A DNA stretch of 64,000 nucleotides, from the NCBI GenBank assembly GCA_030530865.1, contig JAUMUC010000005.1, forward strand, positions 52,398-116,397. Direction: 5' to 3'. Positions 56,486 through 64,000 of this stretch are shown here, in pieces. How positions within the stretch are numbered: the first letter of the stretch is position 1; each line of letters starts with the position of its first letter. Under the pieces are notes generated by a model. The model ran no database searches, was not told the DNA's origin, and saw nothing but the letters and a program-made list of their open reading frames with translations. Made by a program: the position numbers and the translations under genes. The DNA comes from Lactobacillus sp. GTDB lineage: Bacteria > Bacillota > Bacilli > Lactobacillales > Lactobacillaceae.

Positions 56486-58661
56486 TAAACAAAGACTTTG
56501 GCACATTTTTGGTCCTGTAATTTGTGCGATTGTCTTGGTTCTTGGAATTCTCCAAATTCCATGGGATCGGACTTTTAGTAAAGAGTCCATTTTCCAAGCT
56601 GCAAACTCACAATCTACGACCATTTTTAAAGGTGTACAAATGAAAAGGGATGCTTTCGCTTATGGCTATGTCCCTTTTTATGGATCTAGTGAATTATCAA
56701 GATTTGATGCTTTGCACCCAAGTGTGTTGGCTTACAAGTATCACCGTAAGTACAAGCCATTTCTTTTAGGTGGACCTGGTAGTCAATCATTAGCCCAATT
56801 TATCGGCATGCAAGGTACCGAATCACAATTAAAGAATAAAAAAGCAGTGATGATTATTTCACCACAATGGTTTACAAAACAAGGTCAAAATCCAATGGCC
56901 TTCCAATTGTATTACTCACCATTGGAAACAATCCTCTTTGCTTTAAATGCCAAAAATACCGTGGCTGATAGATATGCAGCTAAGCGTCTTTTAACCATGC
57001 CATCAGTTAGAGGTAGCATTAAAGACGCATTAGTGAGTGTCTCAAAGGGACAAAAGATCAATTCATTCACTAAATTTGTCATCAAGAGAAAGTTAGCAAT
57101 GCTTTCTAGTGAAGATAATTTCTTCAGTGCATGGCAATTACGTGATCGAATCGATTTAATTAAGAGAAAGGCAAAAGAATTGCCTACGCCTTACTCAGCA
57201 GCTAAGCTAGATCGACTTGGCTTTAAGTTGGGTAAAAAGCATACAACTTCAAACAAGTTTGGTATTAACAACCGCTTCTACAGAACTCGTTTTACTAAGA
57301 GCATCCTTAAGAAGTTGAAGGGAAGCCAAAAGAAGTTTGACTATGTTAAATCACCAGAATATGGTGACTTTGAATTAGTTTTGACTAAATTTGCTTCTCA
57401 AGGTACTAATGTTCAATTTGTGATTCCACCAGTAAACCACAAATGGGCTAAGTACACTGGCCTGTCAATGAAGATGTATGAAACTTCAGTTGCTAAGATT
57501 AAGCGTCAATTGACTACTCAAGGATTTACTAACGTTCTTGACTTAAGTCACTACGGTAAAAAGAAATACTTCATGGAAGATACCATCCACATTGGTTGGC
57601 GTGGTTGGGCTAAGATGGATCAAACCATTCGTGCATTCATGAAGCAACCTAATAAAGCACAACATTACAAGTTGAGCAATTACTACTTCACTAAGAAGTG
57701 GGCTAATAAGCGTAATGTCTCAATGCCTTTTTATGAAAATAAAAAGAATATTAAGGACAAGCAATTAGTTGCTAAACTTAAGAAGACTGGCTTTAACGGT
57801 GAATTTTACATTGTAAAAAATGGAAAGTTTTTAGGAGAATTTAGTTCTCAAAAGACTTTTTCAAATATGTATCTGGTTAACTCTGTGCAAAAGTCAATGA
57901 CTGCTGCCATGGTAATGAAACAGATCCAAAACAAGAAGCTTAGTCTTTCAACTAAACTTGCTAAGTTTTATCCAAATATTCCAGGCAGCAATAAAGTTAC
58001 CATTAACAATTTGTTGAATATGACCTCAGGTTTAGTAATCAAGTCTGTGGATACTAATTATTCTTCAGATGCGAAAACAATTGAGTTTGATGCAAATCAT
58101 ACTAAATTCAATTCAAAATTGTATGGTAAATGGAATTACACATCATTGAACTATGTTTTATTGAGTGGAATTCTTTCTAAGTTGACCCATAAGAGTTATG
58201 AAAAACTCTTTACCCAAACATTTATTGATCGACTTAACCTTAAGAATACTGAGTTCTTATGGAATTTAAATCAAAATGACAATTTCCAAGCCGGTAGTGA
58301 GTTTGGAAATAAGGTTAGCCTCAAGACGGCTATTTTAGCAGCACATAATGACTTAGGAGCTGGCTCTGTTGTCATGAGTTCAGCAGACCTAGCCAAGGTT
58401 GAAAAAGATATCTTATCTGGTAGTTGGTTATCTGATAAGACTCGTTCACAAATCTTTTTGGATAATGCAACTTATTCAGCTGGTTTATACAATGAAGGAC
58501 TTTTCCGCTCAGCTAACGGTGCAGGCTCAGGCTTCTACACCTTCTTGAGAATTAGTCCTGATGGCAAAACTGTCTTAGTTGCACAGACAAATTCTGTTCA
58601 AGCAGGTTTCAGTACTTTGAAACTTCAAATGGATGGAATTATAAAATATCTTTTAAAATGA
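56478..58661 (+). CDS. dltD: DltD fused to a C-terminal serine hydrolase (beta-lactamase/DltE-like) domain
   Basis: A 727-residue protein, about 300 residues longer than ordinary DltD. Residues 1-415 are DltD: a membrane anchor (8-27), the catalytic serine motif GSSELS (69-74) and the DTIHIGWRGW stretch with its Asp-His pair (368-371). From about 430 to the end a second extracytoplasmic enzyme follows in the same frame. It has SVQK (469-472, an SxxK nucleophile), NNLLNMTSGLV (510-520), NYTSLNYVLLSG (553-564, a YxN-like motif) and ANGAGSGF (679-686) where the H/KxG motif should be. This is the class C beta-lactamase/D,D-peptidase fold, which also includes the D-alanyl esterase DltE (PbpX2) of L. 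plantarum. Confidence 0.9.
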   Translation: MTNKQRLWHIFGPVICAIVLVLGILQIPWDRTFSKESIFQAANSQSTTIFKGVQMKRDAFAYGYVPFYGSSELSRFDALHPSVLAYKYHRKYKPFLLGGPGSQSLAQFIGMQGTESQLKNKKAVMIISPQWFTKQGQNPMAFQLYYSPLETILFALNAKNTVADRYAAKRLLTMPSVRGSIKDALVSVSKGQKINSFTKFVIKRKLAMLSSEDNFFSAWQLRDRIDLIKRKAKELPTPYSAAKLDRLGFKLGKKHTTSNKFGINNRFYRTRFTKSILKKLKGSQKKFDYVKSPEYGDFELVLTKFASQGTNVQFVIPPVNHKWAKYTGLSMKMYETSVAKIKRQLTTQGFTNVLDLSHYGKKKYFMEDTIHIGWRGWAKMDQTIRAFMKQPNKAQHYKLSNYYFTKKWANKRNVSMPFYENKKNIKDKQLVAKLKKTGFNGEFYIVKNGKFLGEFSSQKTFSNMYLVNSVQKSMTAAMVMKQIQNKKLSLSTKLAKFYPNIPGSNKVTINNLLNMTSGLVIKSVDTNYSSDAKTIEFDANHTKFNSKLYGKWNYTSLNYVLLSGILSKLTHKSYEKLFTQTFIDRLNLKNTEFLWNLNQNDNFQAGSEFGNKVSLKTAILAAHNDLGAGSVVMSSADLAKVEKDILSGSWLSDKTRSQIFLDNATYSAGLYNEGLFRSANGAGSGFYTFLRISPDGKTVLVAQTNSVQAGFSTLKLQMDGIIKYLLK

Positions 58662-58690
58662 TTGTTATTAACTAATGCTAGTGATAAAAT
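58662..58690 (+). promoter_or_regulatory. Promoter of the structured leader and EIIC-like gene
   Basis: TTGTTA (58662-58667) and TAAAAT (58685-58690) are separated by exactly 17 bases and begin directly after the dltD stop. The predicted start site (about 58697) coincides with the first base of the leader's closing stem. Confidence 0.72.
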
Positions 58691-58696
58691 AAGTCT

Positions 58697-58834
58697 GTAT
58701 CGTCAAGGTAGTTAACTATTTTCCCCGGTAGTGAAAATGTTATCTTCTATCTATATTTATTTATGTGGTCAAAAAGCGACGATACTAAAACACTATGTGA
58801 GCCTAGTTCCTTGTTGGTGGAATTAGGCTTTTTT
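58697..58834 (+). promoter_or_regulatory. Structured 5' leader with terminator (riboswitch candidate)
   Basis: An 8-base closing stem GTATCGTC (58697-58704) / GACGATAC (58778-58785) encloses a hairpin TAACTATTTTC (58713-58723) / GAAAATGTTA (58733-58742, one bulge). TAGTG (58729-58733), in and beside the hairpin loop, is complementary to CACTA (58791-58795) just after the closing stem, a possible pseudoknot. An intrinsic terminator, GCCTAGTTCC (58801-58810) / GGAATTAGGC (58819-58828) plus six T, follows 22 bases before the gene's ATG. The layout is that of a transcription-attenuating riboswitch, but it matches none of the classes I know by motif. Confidence 0.65.
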
Positions 58835-58855
58835 GATAGAAAAATAGGTGAAATT

Positions 58856-60097
58856 ATGAGTGAATTATTTTACCGCTTAAGAAAGACACATTTAATCAGA
58901 ATTATTGAAAAAAGCATGCTGTCAATGATGCCCATTTTGATGATTGGTGCATATGCAGATGTATTAGCAACTAGTTTTGTCAGCTATGATAGCTGGTTTA
59001 TCAATGTTTTTAATTTAACGTACAAGATTAACGAAGTTTTTGAAGTCAGAACTTTGGCCTTTTTGCATGCGATTCAATTTGCGACAACCGGTATTTCAGG
59101 CTTGCTTTTAGCGTATTTTATTGCTAGTTTCACGGCAAAAAAGCGTGATGGAGCCGGAATTACCGCGATTTCTGTTTTGCTGATGTTGAGCTTTAAAAAT
59201 AACTTAGCTGATAATAAGACAATGCCCTTTAAGACGACAGTTTTGAACTATAATTTCATTCTGTTTTCTTTAGTAGTCGGATTGATTGTCGGCTATATTT
59301 TTAATCGCTGGGGCACTGATATTGCAGATGATTTTGAAGAAAGAGTTTGGAACATTTTCAAACCCATTTTCATCTCTTTTGTATTAGCAGTGATTATTGC
59401 TTTTGCTATTTTGATGTTTAAGGTGAAAGCAACTAATGCGGTCTTTGACGGCTTAATTAAGCAACTACAGAATGCCAATGATTATGTCAGCGATTTGATT
59501 TGGTATGCTTTTGCGATTGTGCTCTATTTAATTGGTTTACCATATCCGATTCAAACCCTCTATTCATCAAGTGGTAGTGTGCAAGAAATGACTAATTTCA
59601 ACTATGCCTTGTTACATAATGGTAGTTGGAAAGTGCCATATCGCTTTTTAGGATCAGAAATTTTCACCAGTTATGCTGGTTTAATGGGCTTAGTTGCTTT
59701 GGCCTTAGTTATTACGATTCTTTTATTTAGTCAATTCCACCGTAGAAGAACAATTGCAATTTTGTCGCTATTTCCAACGATTTTTGGTAATCCAATCGGT
59801 TTATTCATGGGAATTGCGGTCTTCTTCAATCCAGTTTGGATTTTAGGAATTTTATCAGTTTCAATCGTGAATATTACGGTAGTAACCATCTTAATCGCTA
59901 TCAAGTTTATTCCACCACTTGCTTATGCTAGTTTATGGGGGATGCCAGATATTTTATCACCATTCGTTGGAACCAACGGAAACTGGGGTGCTTTATTAGT
60001 AACCTTAGTCTTATTATTCGTTGATGTATTAATCTTTAAATATTGGCTTAAATTAGATGAAAAGATCTTACGGAGGGTCAACGATGAAGAAAAATAA
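58856..60097 (+). CDS. Orphan PTS EIIC-like membrane protein (lactose/cellobiose type)
   Basis: A 413-residue membrane protein with about 10 helices, similar to the EIIC subunits of lactose/cellobiose PTS transporters (MSELFYRLRKTHLIRIIEKS at the N-terminus; VFFNPVWILGI and IPPLAYASLWGMPDILSPF near the C-terminus). The usual EIIC core segments are recognisable, yet no EIIA, EIIB or glycosidase gene is near, so it may not be a normal PTS transporter. The ATG at 58856 follows AGGTGA. It overlaps the next gene by 14 bases and is controlled by the structured leader. Confidence 0.8.
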   Translation: MSELFYRLRKTHLIRIIEKSMLSMMPILMIGAYADVLATSFVSYDSWFINVFNLTYKINEVFEVRTLAFLHAIQFATTGISGLLLAYFIASFTAKKRDGAGITAISVLLMLSFKNNLADNKTMPFKTTVLNYNFILFSLVVGLIVGYIFNRWGTDIADDFEERVWNIFKPIFISFVLAVIIAFAILMFKVKATNAVFDGLIKQLQNANDYVSDLIWYAFAIVLYLIGLPYPIQTLYSSSGSVQEMTNFNYALLHNGSWKVPYRFLGSEIFTSYAGLMGLVALALVITILLFSQFHRRRTIAILSLFPTIFGNPIGLFMGIAVFFNPVWILGILSVSIVNITVVTILIAIKFIPPLAYASLWGMPDILSPFVGTNGNWGALLVTLVLLFVDVLIFKYWLKLDEKILRRVNDEEK

Positions 60098-60947
60098 ATA
60101 CTGGTTAGGAGCGATTTTGGCCATTATCTTGCTGACAGCGATGACCATTCCAACTGCTAAATGGATGACAAGTAACAACAAGACAATGAGTCAACGTCGT
60201 CAATCAAAAATGACGCCGTTAATCATGATCCCCGGTAGTTCAGCTACTGCTAATCGATTTGATGGTTTAATCAAGATTTTGAATAAGACCAAAGATCAAA
60301 AGCACAGTGTTTTACGGATTACGGTTAATGAAAATAATACAATGACTTTTGATGGCTCAATCTCTAAAGGGGATGAAGAGCCAATTATCGTTGTTGGTTT
60401 TAAAAATAATTCAGATGGTTATACCAATATCAAACGCCAAGCGGATTGGTTCGATCAAGCTTTTTACCAAATTATGCAAGACTTCCATTTCCACAAATTC
60501 AAGGCTTTCGGCCACTCTAACGGTGGCTTAGTTTGGACATATTGGCTAGAGCATTACTACTCATCATATAGTTCTGAAATTAAGGTTACTAAGTTAATGA
60601 CGCTTGGTTCGCCATACAACTTTAAAGAAACTAGTTACACGATGAAGACGCAAATGTTTTCAGATTTCTTGAAGTACAAGAAGAACTTGCCTAAGAGCTT
60701 AATTGTTTATAGTTTGCTTGGTGGTAAAACTTACACTTCAGATGGATTGGTTCCAGAAGGGTCAGTTTTGGCTGGAAAATATATTTTCCAAAATCAAGTT
60801 AAAAATTACATGTCAATCAACGTCACAGGGACTGATGCCCAACACTCAAAATTGGTAGAAAATCCTCAAGTTGTGAAGTTGATTAAGGAATATTTGCTGA
60901 AAAACAATAATCGAAGAGATCTAATGCGTAAAGGACCTAGAAATTAA
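60084..60947 (+). CDS. Secreted or membrane-anchored alpha/beta hydrolase (DUF915-like)
   Basis: A 287-residue protein with an N-terminal membrane segment or signal peptide (about 6-25) and an alpha/beta hydrolase fold outside the membrane. The nucleophile elbow is GHSNGG (serine), with MIPGSSATANRF forming the oxyanion region, an aspartate in TSDGLVPEGS and the histidine in DAQHSKL. This is typical of lactobacillus DUF915 esterase/lipase-like proteins. GGAGGG precedes the ATG at 60084, and the gene overlaps the EIIC-like gene, so they act together. The substrate is unknown. Confidence 0.85.
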   Translation: MKKNKYWLGAILAIILLTAMTIPTAKWMTSNNKTMSQRRQSKMTPLIMIPGSSATANRFDGLIKILNKTKDQKHSVLRITVNENNTMTFDGSISKGDEEPIIVVGFKNNSDGYTNIKRQADWFDQAFYQIMQDFHFHKFKAFGHSNGGLVWTYWLEHYYSSYSSEIKVTKLMTLGSPYNFKETSYTMKTQMFSDFLKYKKNLPKSLIVYSLLGGKTYTSDGLVPEGSVLAGKYIFQNQVKNYMSINVTGTDAQHSKLVENPQVVKLIKEYLLKNNNRRDLMRKGPRN

Positions 60948-61004
60948 CCTTTTTTTAATGTATAATAATTCTTATTTTTCATTTTTATGATAGGAGGCGA
61001 AGTT

Positions 61005-62408
61005 ATGAAAAATTTGCTAAAAAAAGCCAGTGTTGATAAGTATTTAGACGCTGATCAACGTTTAGAAAGAACCCTAACTGCGAAGGACTTGCTCTTTTTG
61101 GGAGTAGGTGCAGTTATCGGTACTGGAATCTTCATTCTTCCTGGACATGAAGCAGCTGCTCATGCCGGACCTGCGGTGAGCATCGCCTTTTTGGTGGCAG
61201 CATTACTTTCAGGTATTGTAGGGATGGCTTACGCAGAATTTTCATCCGCTATGCCAATTGCTGGATCAGGTTACACTTATGGTTCAGTAATCTATGGTGA
61301 ATTAGTCGGATGGATTCTTGGCTGGTGCTTAATTATTGAATATATGCTTGCTGTATCAGCAGAAGCGACAGGGTTTGCGGCTTATTTTAACAATAATATT
61401 CTAACGAGCCTTGGCGTTCATTTACCCGCATCTTTAACTAATGGTCCGCTTCAAGGAGGCGGAGTTAATTTAACTGCCATTATCATTATGCTAATTATTG
61501 GTGCCATTTTGTTAGGTGGTGCGAAGATTTCTACTAGGGTAGAAAATAACTTGGTTATTTTGAAAATTTCCATCATTTTACTATTTATTGTGGTGGGTGC
61601 TTTCTTCATTAAGCCAAGCAATTATGTTCCATTTTATCCAAAAGAATTTCAATCTGGATTATGGGGCTTAGGCGGTATTTCAACTGCCACTGCGACTGTT
61701 TTCTTTGCATTTTTAGGATTCGATGGTTTAGCTGCTAATTCAGCTGAAACAAAAGATCCGCAAAAGAATGTTGCTAAAGGAATTATCGGTACCGTAATTG
61801 TTTCTACAGTGCTTTACGTAGTATTCTCACTTGTTTTAGTGGGGATGGTTAACTACAAGCTATTAGGTGTAGATGACCCTGCTGCATTTGCATTTAAGGT
61901 TTTGCACTCAATTATGTGGAATAAATTGATCACAATTGGTGCCTTAATCGGTATTTTTACAGCGTTACTATCAACTACTTTAGCAACTAGTCGAATTATT
62001 TACGCATTTGGTAGAGATCACTTGATCTTCCCAGCTTTAGGAAAAGTTGATCAAAAGAGCAAATTACCAATTAACAGTTTAGTAACTACTGTGATTATTG
62101 CGACTGTTTTAGCTGGATTTGTACCATTGGATAATTTGTTGCAATTGGTTAATGCCGGAACTTTAGTTGCCTTTGTCTTGATTCCATTAGGAATTATTCC
62201 ACTTAGAAGACGGAAGGATATTGTCAACGAAGGCTTCAAGATGCCAGGCTATCCTGTTTTACCAATACTTGCTGCTTTAGCTAGTTTGTATTATTTGCTT
62301 GTTTTGCCAAATGAAACCAAAATTTTAACCTCAATTTGGATAATTATTGGTATATTAGTATATATATTCTATGGATCAAAACATTCAAAAATTACAAATG
62401 GCAAGTAA
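61005..62408 (+). CDS. APC-family amino-acid permease (cationic amino acid/YfnA type)
   Basis: A 467-residue transporter of about 12 helices. The N-terminus LTAKDLLFLGVGAVIGTGIF and motifs PGHEAAAHAGPAVSIAFLVA, FFAFLGFDGLAANSAETKDP are typical of the CAT/YfnA branch of the APC family. The ATG at 61005 follows TAGGAGG. A TATAAT at 60961-60966 is a probable -10 box. The next permease begins 9 bases after the stop, so they form a pair. Confidence 0.88.
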   Translation: MKNLLKKASVDKYLDADQRLERTLTAKDLLFLGVGAVIGTGIFILPGHEAAAHAGPAVSIAFLVAALLSGIVGMAYAEFSSAMPIAGSGYTYGSVIYGELVGWILGWCLIIEYMLAVSAEATGFAAYFNNNILTSLGVHLPASLTNGPLQGGGVNLTAIIIMLIIGAILLGGAKISTRVENNLVILKISIILLFIVVGAFFIKPSNYVPFYPKEFQSGLWGLGGISTATATVFFAFLGFDGLAANSAETKDPQKNVAKGIIGTVIVSTVLYVVFSLVLVGMVNYKLLGVDDPAAFAFKVLHSIMWNKLITIGALIGIFTALLSTTLATSRIIYAFGRDHLIFPALGKVDQKSKLPINSLVTTVIIATVLAGFVPLDNLLQLVNAGTLVAFVLIPLGIIPLRRRKDIVNEGFKMPGYPVLPILAALASLYYLLVLPNETKILTSIWIIIGILVYIFYGSKHSKITNGK

Positions 62409-62417
62409 GAGGAGTAT

Positions 62418-63797
62418 ATGGGAGAAAAGAAACATCTAAAACGTTCCATGACATCAGGCCAAATGGAGATGATTTCTCTAGGTGGAGCTATTGGTGTCGG
62501 CCTATTTATGGGGGCAGCCTCAACCATTAAATGGACTGGACCCTCAGTAATTTTGGCCTATGCTTTTATGGGCTGTATTTTGTACATTGTGATGAGAGCT
62601 CTAGGAGAAATGTTGTACATCAATCCTGGTACGGGCTCTTTTGTTGACTATGCTACAAATCATGTACACCCAGTAGCTGGTTATTTAGCACAATGGGCTA
62701 ATATTTTTCAATATATCGTGGTAGGCATTTCAGAAGTTGTTGCCACCACAGAATACTTGCGATTTTGGTGGAAAGATTCTAGCGATTGGATTGCTGGAAT
62801 TATCATCATTTTCGCCTTGTTGATTGCCAATCTATTATCTGCTAAAGCATATGCTTCATTAGAATTTTGGTTTAGCATGGTAAAAGTAGTCACGATCATT
62901 TTTATGATTGTCTTAGGTTGCTTGATGATCTTTTTGGGATTCGGTAATCATGGACATGCCATTGGGTTATCTAACTTGTGGAAACACGGTGGGTTCTTTA
63001 CTGGTGGCTGGACCGGTTTTGCATTTGCAATGACGCTTGTGGCTGGTTCTTATCAAGGAATTGAATTGATCGGGGTATCAGCTGGGGAAGCTGCCAATCC
63101 GAAGAATGCGATTGTCAAAAGTGTTAAAAGTGTTTTATGGCGGATTTTGATTTTTTATGTTGGTGCGATCTTTGTCATCGTAACAATTTATCCTTGGAAT
63201 AAGATTGGTTTAATCGGTTCACCATTTACTAACACTTTTGCTAAAGTCGGTATTACTGCTGCAGCAGGAATTATCAATGTTGTCGTTTTAACTGCTGCTT
63301 TATCTGGAGCAAATTCAGGTATTTATTCAGCAAGTCGTATGCTTTATAAACTAGGTCGAGATGGAAAAGCACCTAAGATATTAGGTAATGTTTCTAAACA
63401 CCGAGTTCCAAATTTTGCCATTATTGCAGTAACTGGCAGTATTTTGATCGGATTCTTGATAAACGTTGTTGTGCAATTAGCTAAAGTGCCATTGGGCAAT
63501 GTTTTCGTAATTATCTATTCTTCATCTGTTTTGCCAGGAATGGTTGCTTGGTTTGTGATTTTACTAGCAGAATTGAAGTTTAGAAAGAAACACCCAGAAG
63601 CGATGGAAGGGCACCCATTTAAGTTGCCGCTATATCCATATTCAAACTATTTTGCACTCTTGATGTTGACTTTGATTTTAGTCTTTATGTTTATCAATAC
63701 TGAAACTAGAATTTCAGCTATTGTTGGTGCTCTAGTTTTGATTTTCTTTACAATCTTATACTTTGTAAAACACCATAATAAAAAAGCCGAGAATTAA
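62418..63797 (+). CDS. APC-family amino-acid permease (AAT type, GabP/ProY/CycA-like)
   Basis: A 459-residue proton symporter of the AAT branch with about 12 helices. The N-terminus KRSMTSGQMEMISLGGAIGV and the signature GTGSFVDYATNHVHPVAGYL are diagnostic; the usual polar segment GIELIGVSAGEAANPKNAI follows in helix 6. It follows the other permease by 9 bases with AAGAGGAG upstream. Substrates in this branch include GABA, proline, D-alanine/D-serine and aromatic residues; I cannot choose. Confidence 0.88.
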   Translation: MGEKKHLKRSMTSGQMEMISLGGAIGVGLFMGAASTIKWTGPSVILAYAFMGCILYIVMRALGEMLYINPGTGSFVDYATNHVHPVAGYLAQWANIFQYIVVGISEVVATTEYLRFWWKDSSDWIAGIIIIFALLIANLLSAKAYASLEFWFSMVKVVTIIFMIVLGCLMIFLGFGNHGHAIGLSNLWKHGGFFTGGWTGFAFAMTLVAGSYQGIELIGVSAGEAANPKNAIVKSVKSVLWRILIFYVGAIFVIVTIYPWNKIGLIGSPFTNTFAKVGITAAAGIINVVVLTAALSGANSGIYSASRMLYKLGRDGKAPKILGNVSKHRVPNFAIIAVTGSILIGFLINVVVQLAKVPLGNVFVIIYSSSVLPGMVAWFVILLAELKFRKKHPEAMEGHPFKLPLYPYSNYFALLMLTLILVFMFINTETRISAIVGALVLIFFTILYFVKHHNKKAEN

Positions 63798-63812
63798 TTC
63801 TCGGCTTTTTCT
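63780..63812 (+). terminator. Intrinsic terminator after the permease pair
   Basis: Perfect stem AAAAAGCCGAGAATT / AATTCTCGGCTTTTT beside the stop codon, followed by T-rich sequence. It also works on the other strand, as the tRNA genes beyond it point towards it. Confidence 0.92.
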
Positions 63813-63847
63813 ATAGCAGACAAGTATTACTTGTCCTTTTTAATATA

Positions 63848-63921
63848 TCGGGAAGACAGGATTCGAACCTGCGACCCCCTGGTCCCAAACCAGGTGCTCT
63901 ACCAAGCTGAGCCACTTCCCG
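63848..63921 (-). tRNA. tRNA-Pro (anticodon TGG)
   Basis: A 74-base cloverleaf on the minus strand: acceptor CGGGAAG/CTTCCCG with discriminator A, D-arm with GGCTCAGCTTGGTAGAGC, anticodon stem CCTGG / CCAGG with loop TTTGGGA (anticodon TGG), and TTCGAATC T-loop. CCA is not encoded. Confidence 0.95.
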
Positions 63922-63925
63922 CACA

Positions 63926-63999
63926 TGCACCCAGTAGGAGTCGAACCTACAACCTTCTGATTCGTAGTCAGACACTCTATCCAGTTGCGCTATGGGTGC
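63926..63999 (-). tRNA. tRNA-Arg (anticodon ACG)
   Basis: A 74-base cloverleaf on the minus strand: acceptor GCACCCA/TGGGTGC with discriminator A, anticodon stem CTGA/TCAG with loop CTACGAA (anticodon ACG, normally edited to ICG), and TTCGACTC T-loop. It lies 4 bases before tRNA-Pro on the same strand, so they belong to one tRNA cluster that continues outside the window. Confidence 0.95.
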
Positions 64000-64000
64000 A

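Noticed and set aside
58763-58855. A 31-codon N-terminal extension of the EIIC-like protein
   Set aside because: It runs through the closing stem and terminator of the leader and has no ribosome-binding site; the ATG at 58856 has AGGTGA and begins the conserved region.

Overview
The window is a 64 kb piece of a low-GC Gram-positive chromosome, almost certainly a Lactobacillus of the acidophilus/delbrueckii group. It spans the replication origin. Signs of this identity are the gene order dnaA-dnaN-yaaA-recF-gyrB-gyrA-rpsF-ssb-rpsR-gdpP-rplI-dnaB on one side of oriC and rpmH-rnpA-yidC-mnmE-mnmG on the other. Further signs are a pyruvate oxidase directly after mnmG, a tandem pair of deoxynucleoside kinases of the kind described in L. 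acidophilus R-26, an ammonia-dependent asparagine synthetase behind a T-box, and a dltXABCD operon. I cannot fix the species from sequence alone.

Layout. Positions 1-13547 carry the replication and translation block on the minus strand (dnaB, cut by the window edge, to dnaA). oriC is bipartite: a DnaA-box cluster between dnaA and rpmH (about 13590-13860), and a second part between dnaN and dnaA with an AT-rich stretch, TAG repeats resembling a DnaA-trio, and more DnaA boxes (12060-12165). Positions 13982-18792 run outward on the plus strand (rpmH, rnpA, yidC, mnmE, mnmG; no jag gene). Positions 18999-27561 hold energy and copper genes: pyruvate oxidase and a lactate/glycolate-type FAD oxidase, each with a CcpA-like cre site, 6-phosphogluconate dehydrogenase, a ClC antiporter whose start overlaps a parS-like palindrome, and a copper operon (CupA-like cupredoxin plus CopA) behind an exact CopY-type operator.

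Positions 27599-45115 are mostly uptake and salvage: two NCS2 purine permeases, a class I amidotransferase followed by three APC transporters, two overlapping deoxynucleoside kinases, nagB with paired NagR-like operators, a RelB/DinJ-like antitoxin with no toxin, and a nucleoside ABC importer with three tandem BMP-family lipoproteins. Together these suggest an organism that lives on scavenged nucleosides and amino acids. Positions 45359-51814 hold a CPBP protease, the T-box-controlled asnA, an NhaC antiporter, a CPA2 antiporter and a P-type ATPase with an SPC motif.

Positions 52119-63999 hold the cell-envelope block. An extracytoplasmic protein that looks like a beta-propeller precedes dltX-A-B-C. 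The next gene encodes DltD fused in one frame to a C-terminal serine hydrolase of the beta-lactamase/DltE type. After it comes a promoter followed at once by a structured RNA leader ending in an intrinsic terminator, upstream of an orphan PTS EIIC-like membrane protein and an alpha/beta hydrolase. Two APC permeases and two tRNA genes (Pro, Arg) close the window. The DltD-hydrolase fusion and the unassigned leader are the strongest candidates for something new.
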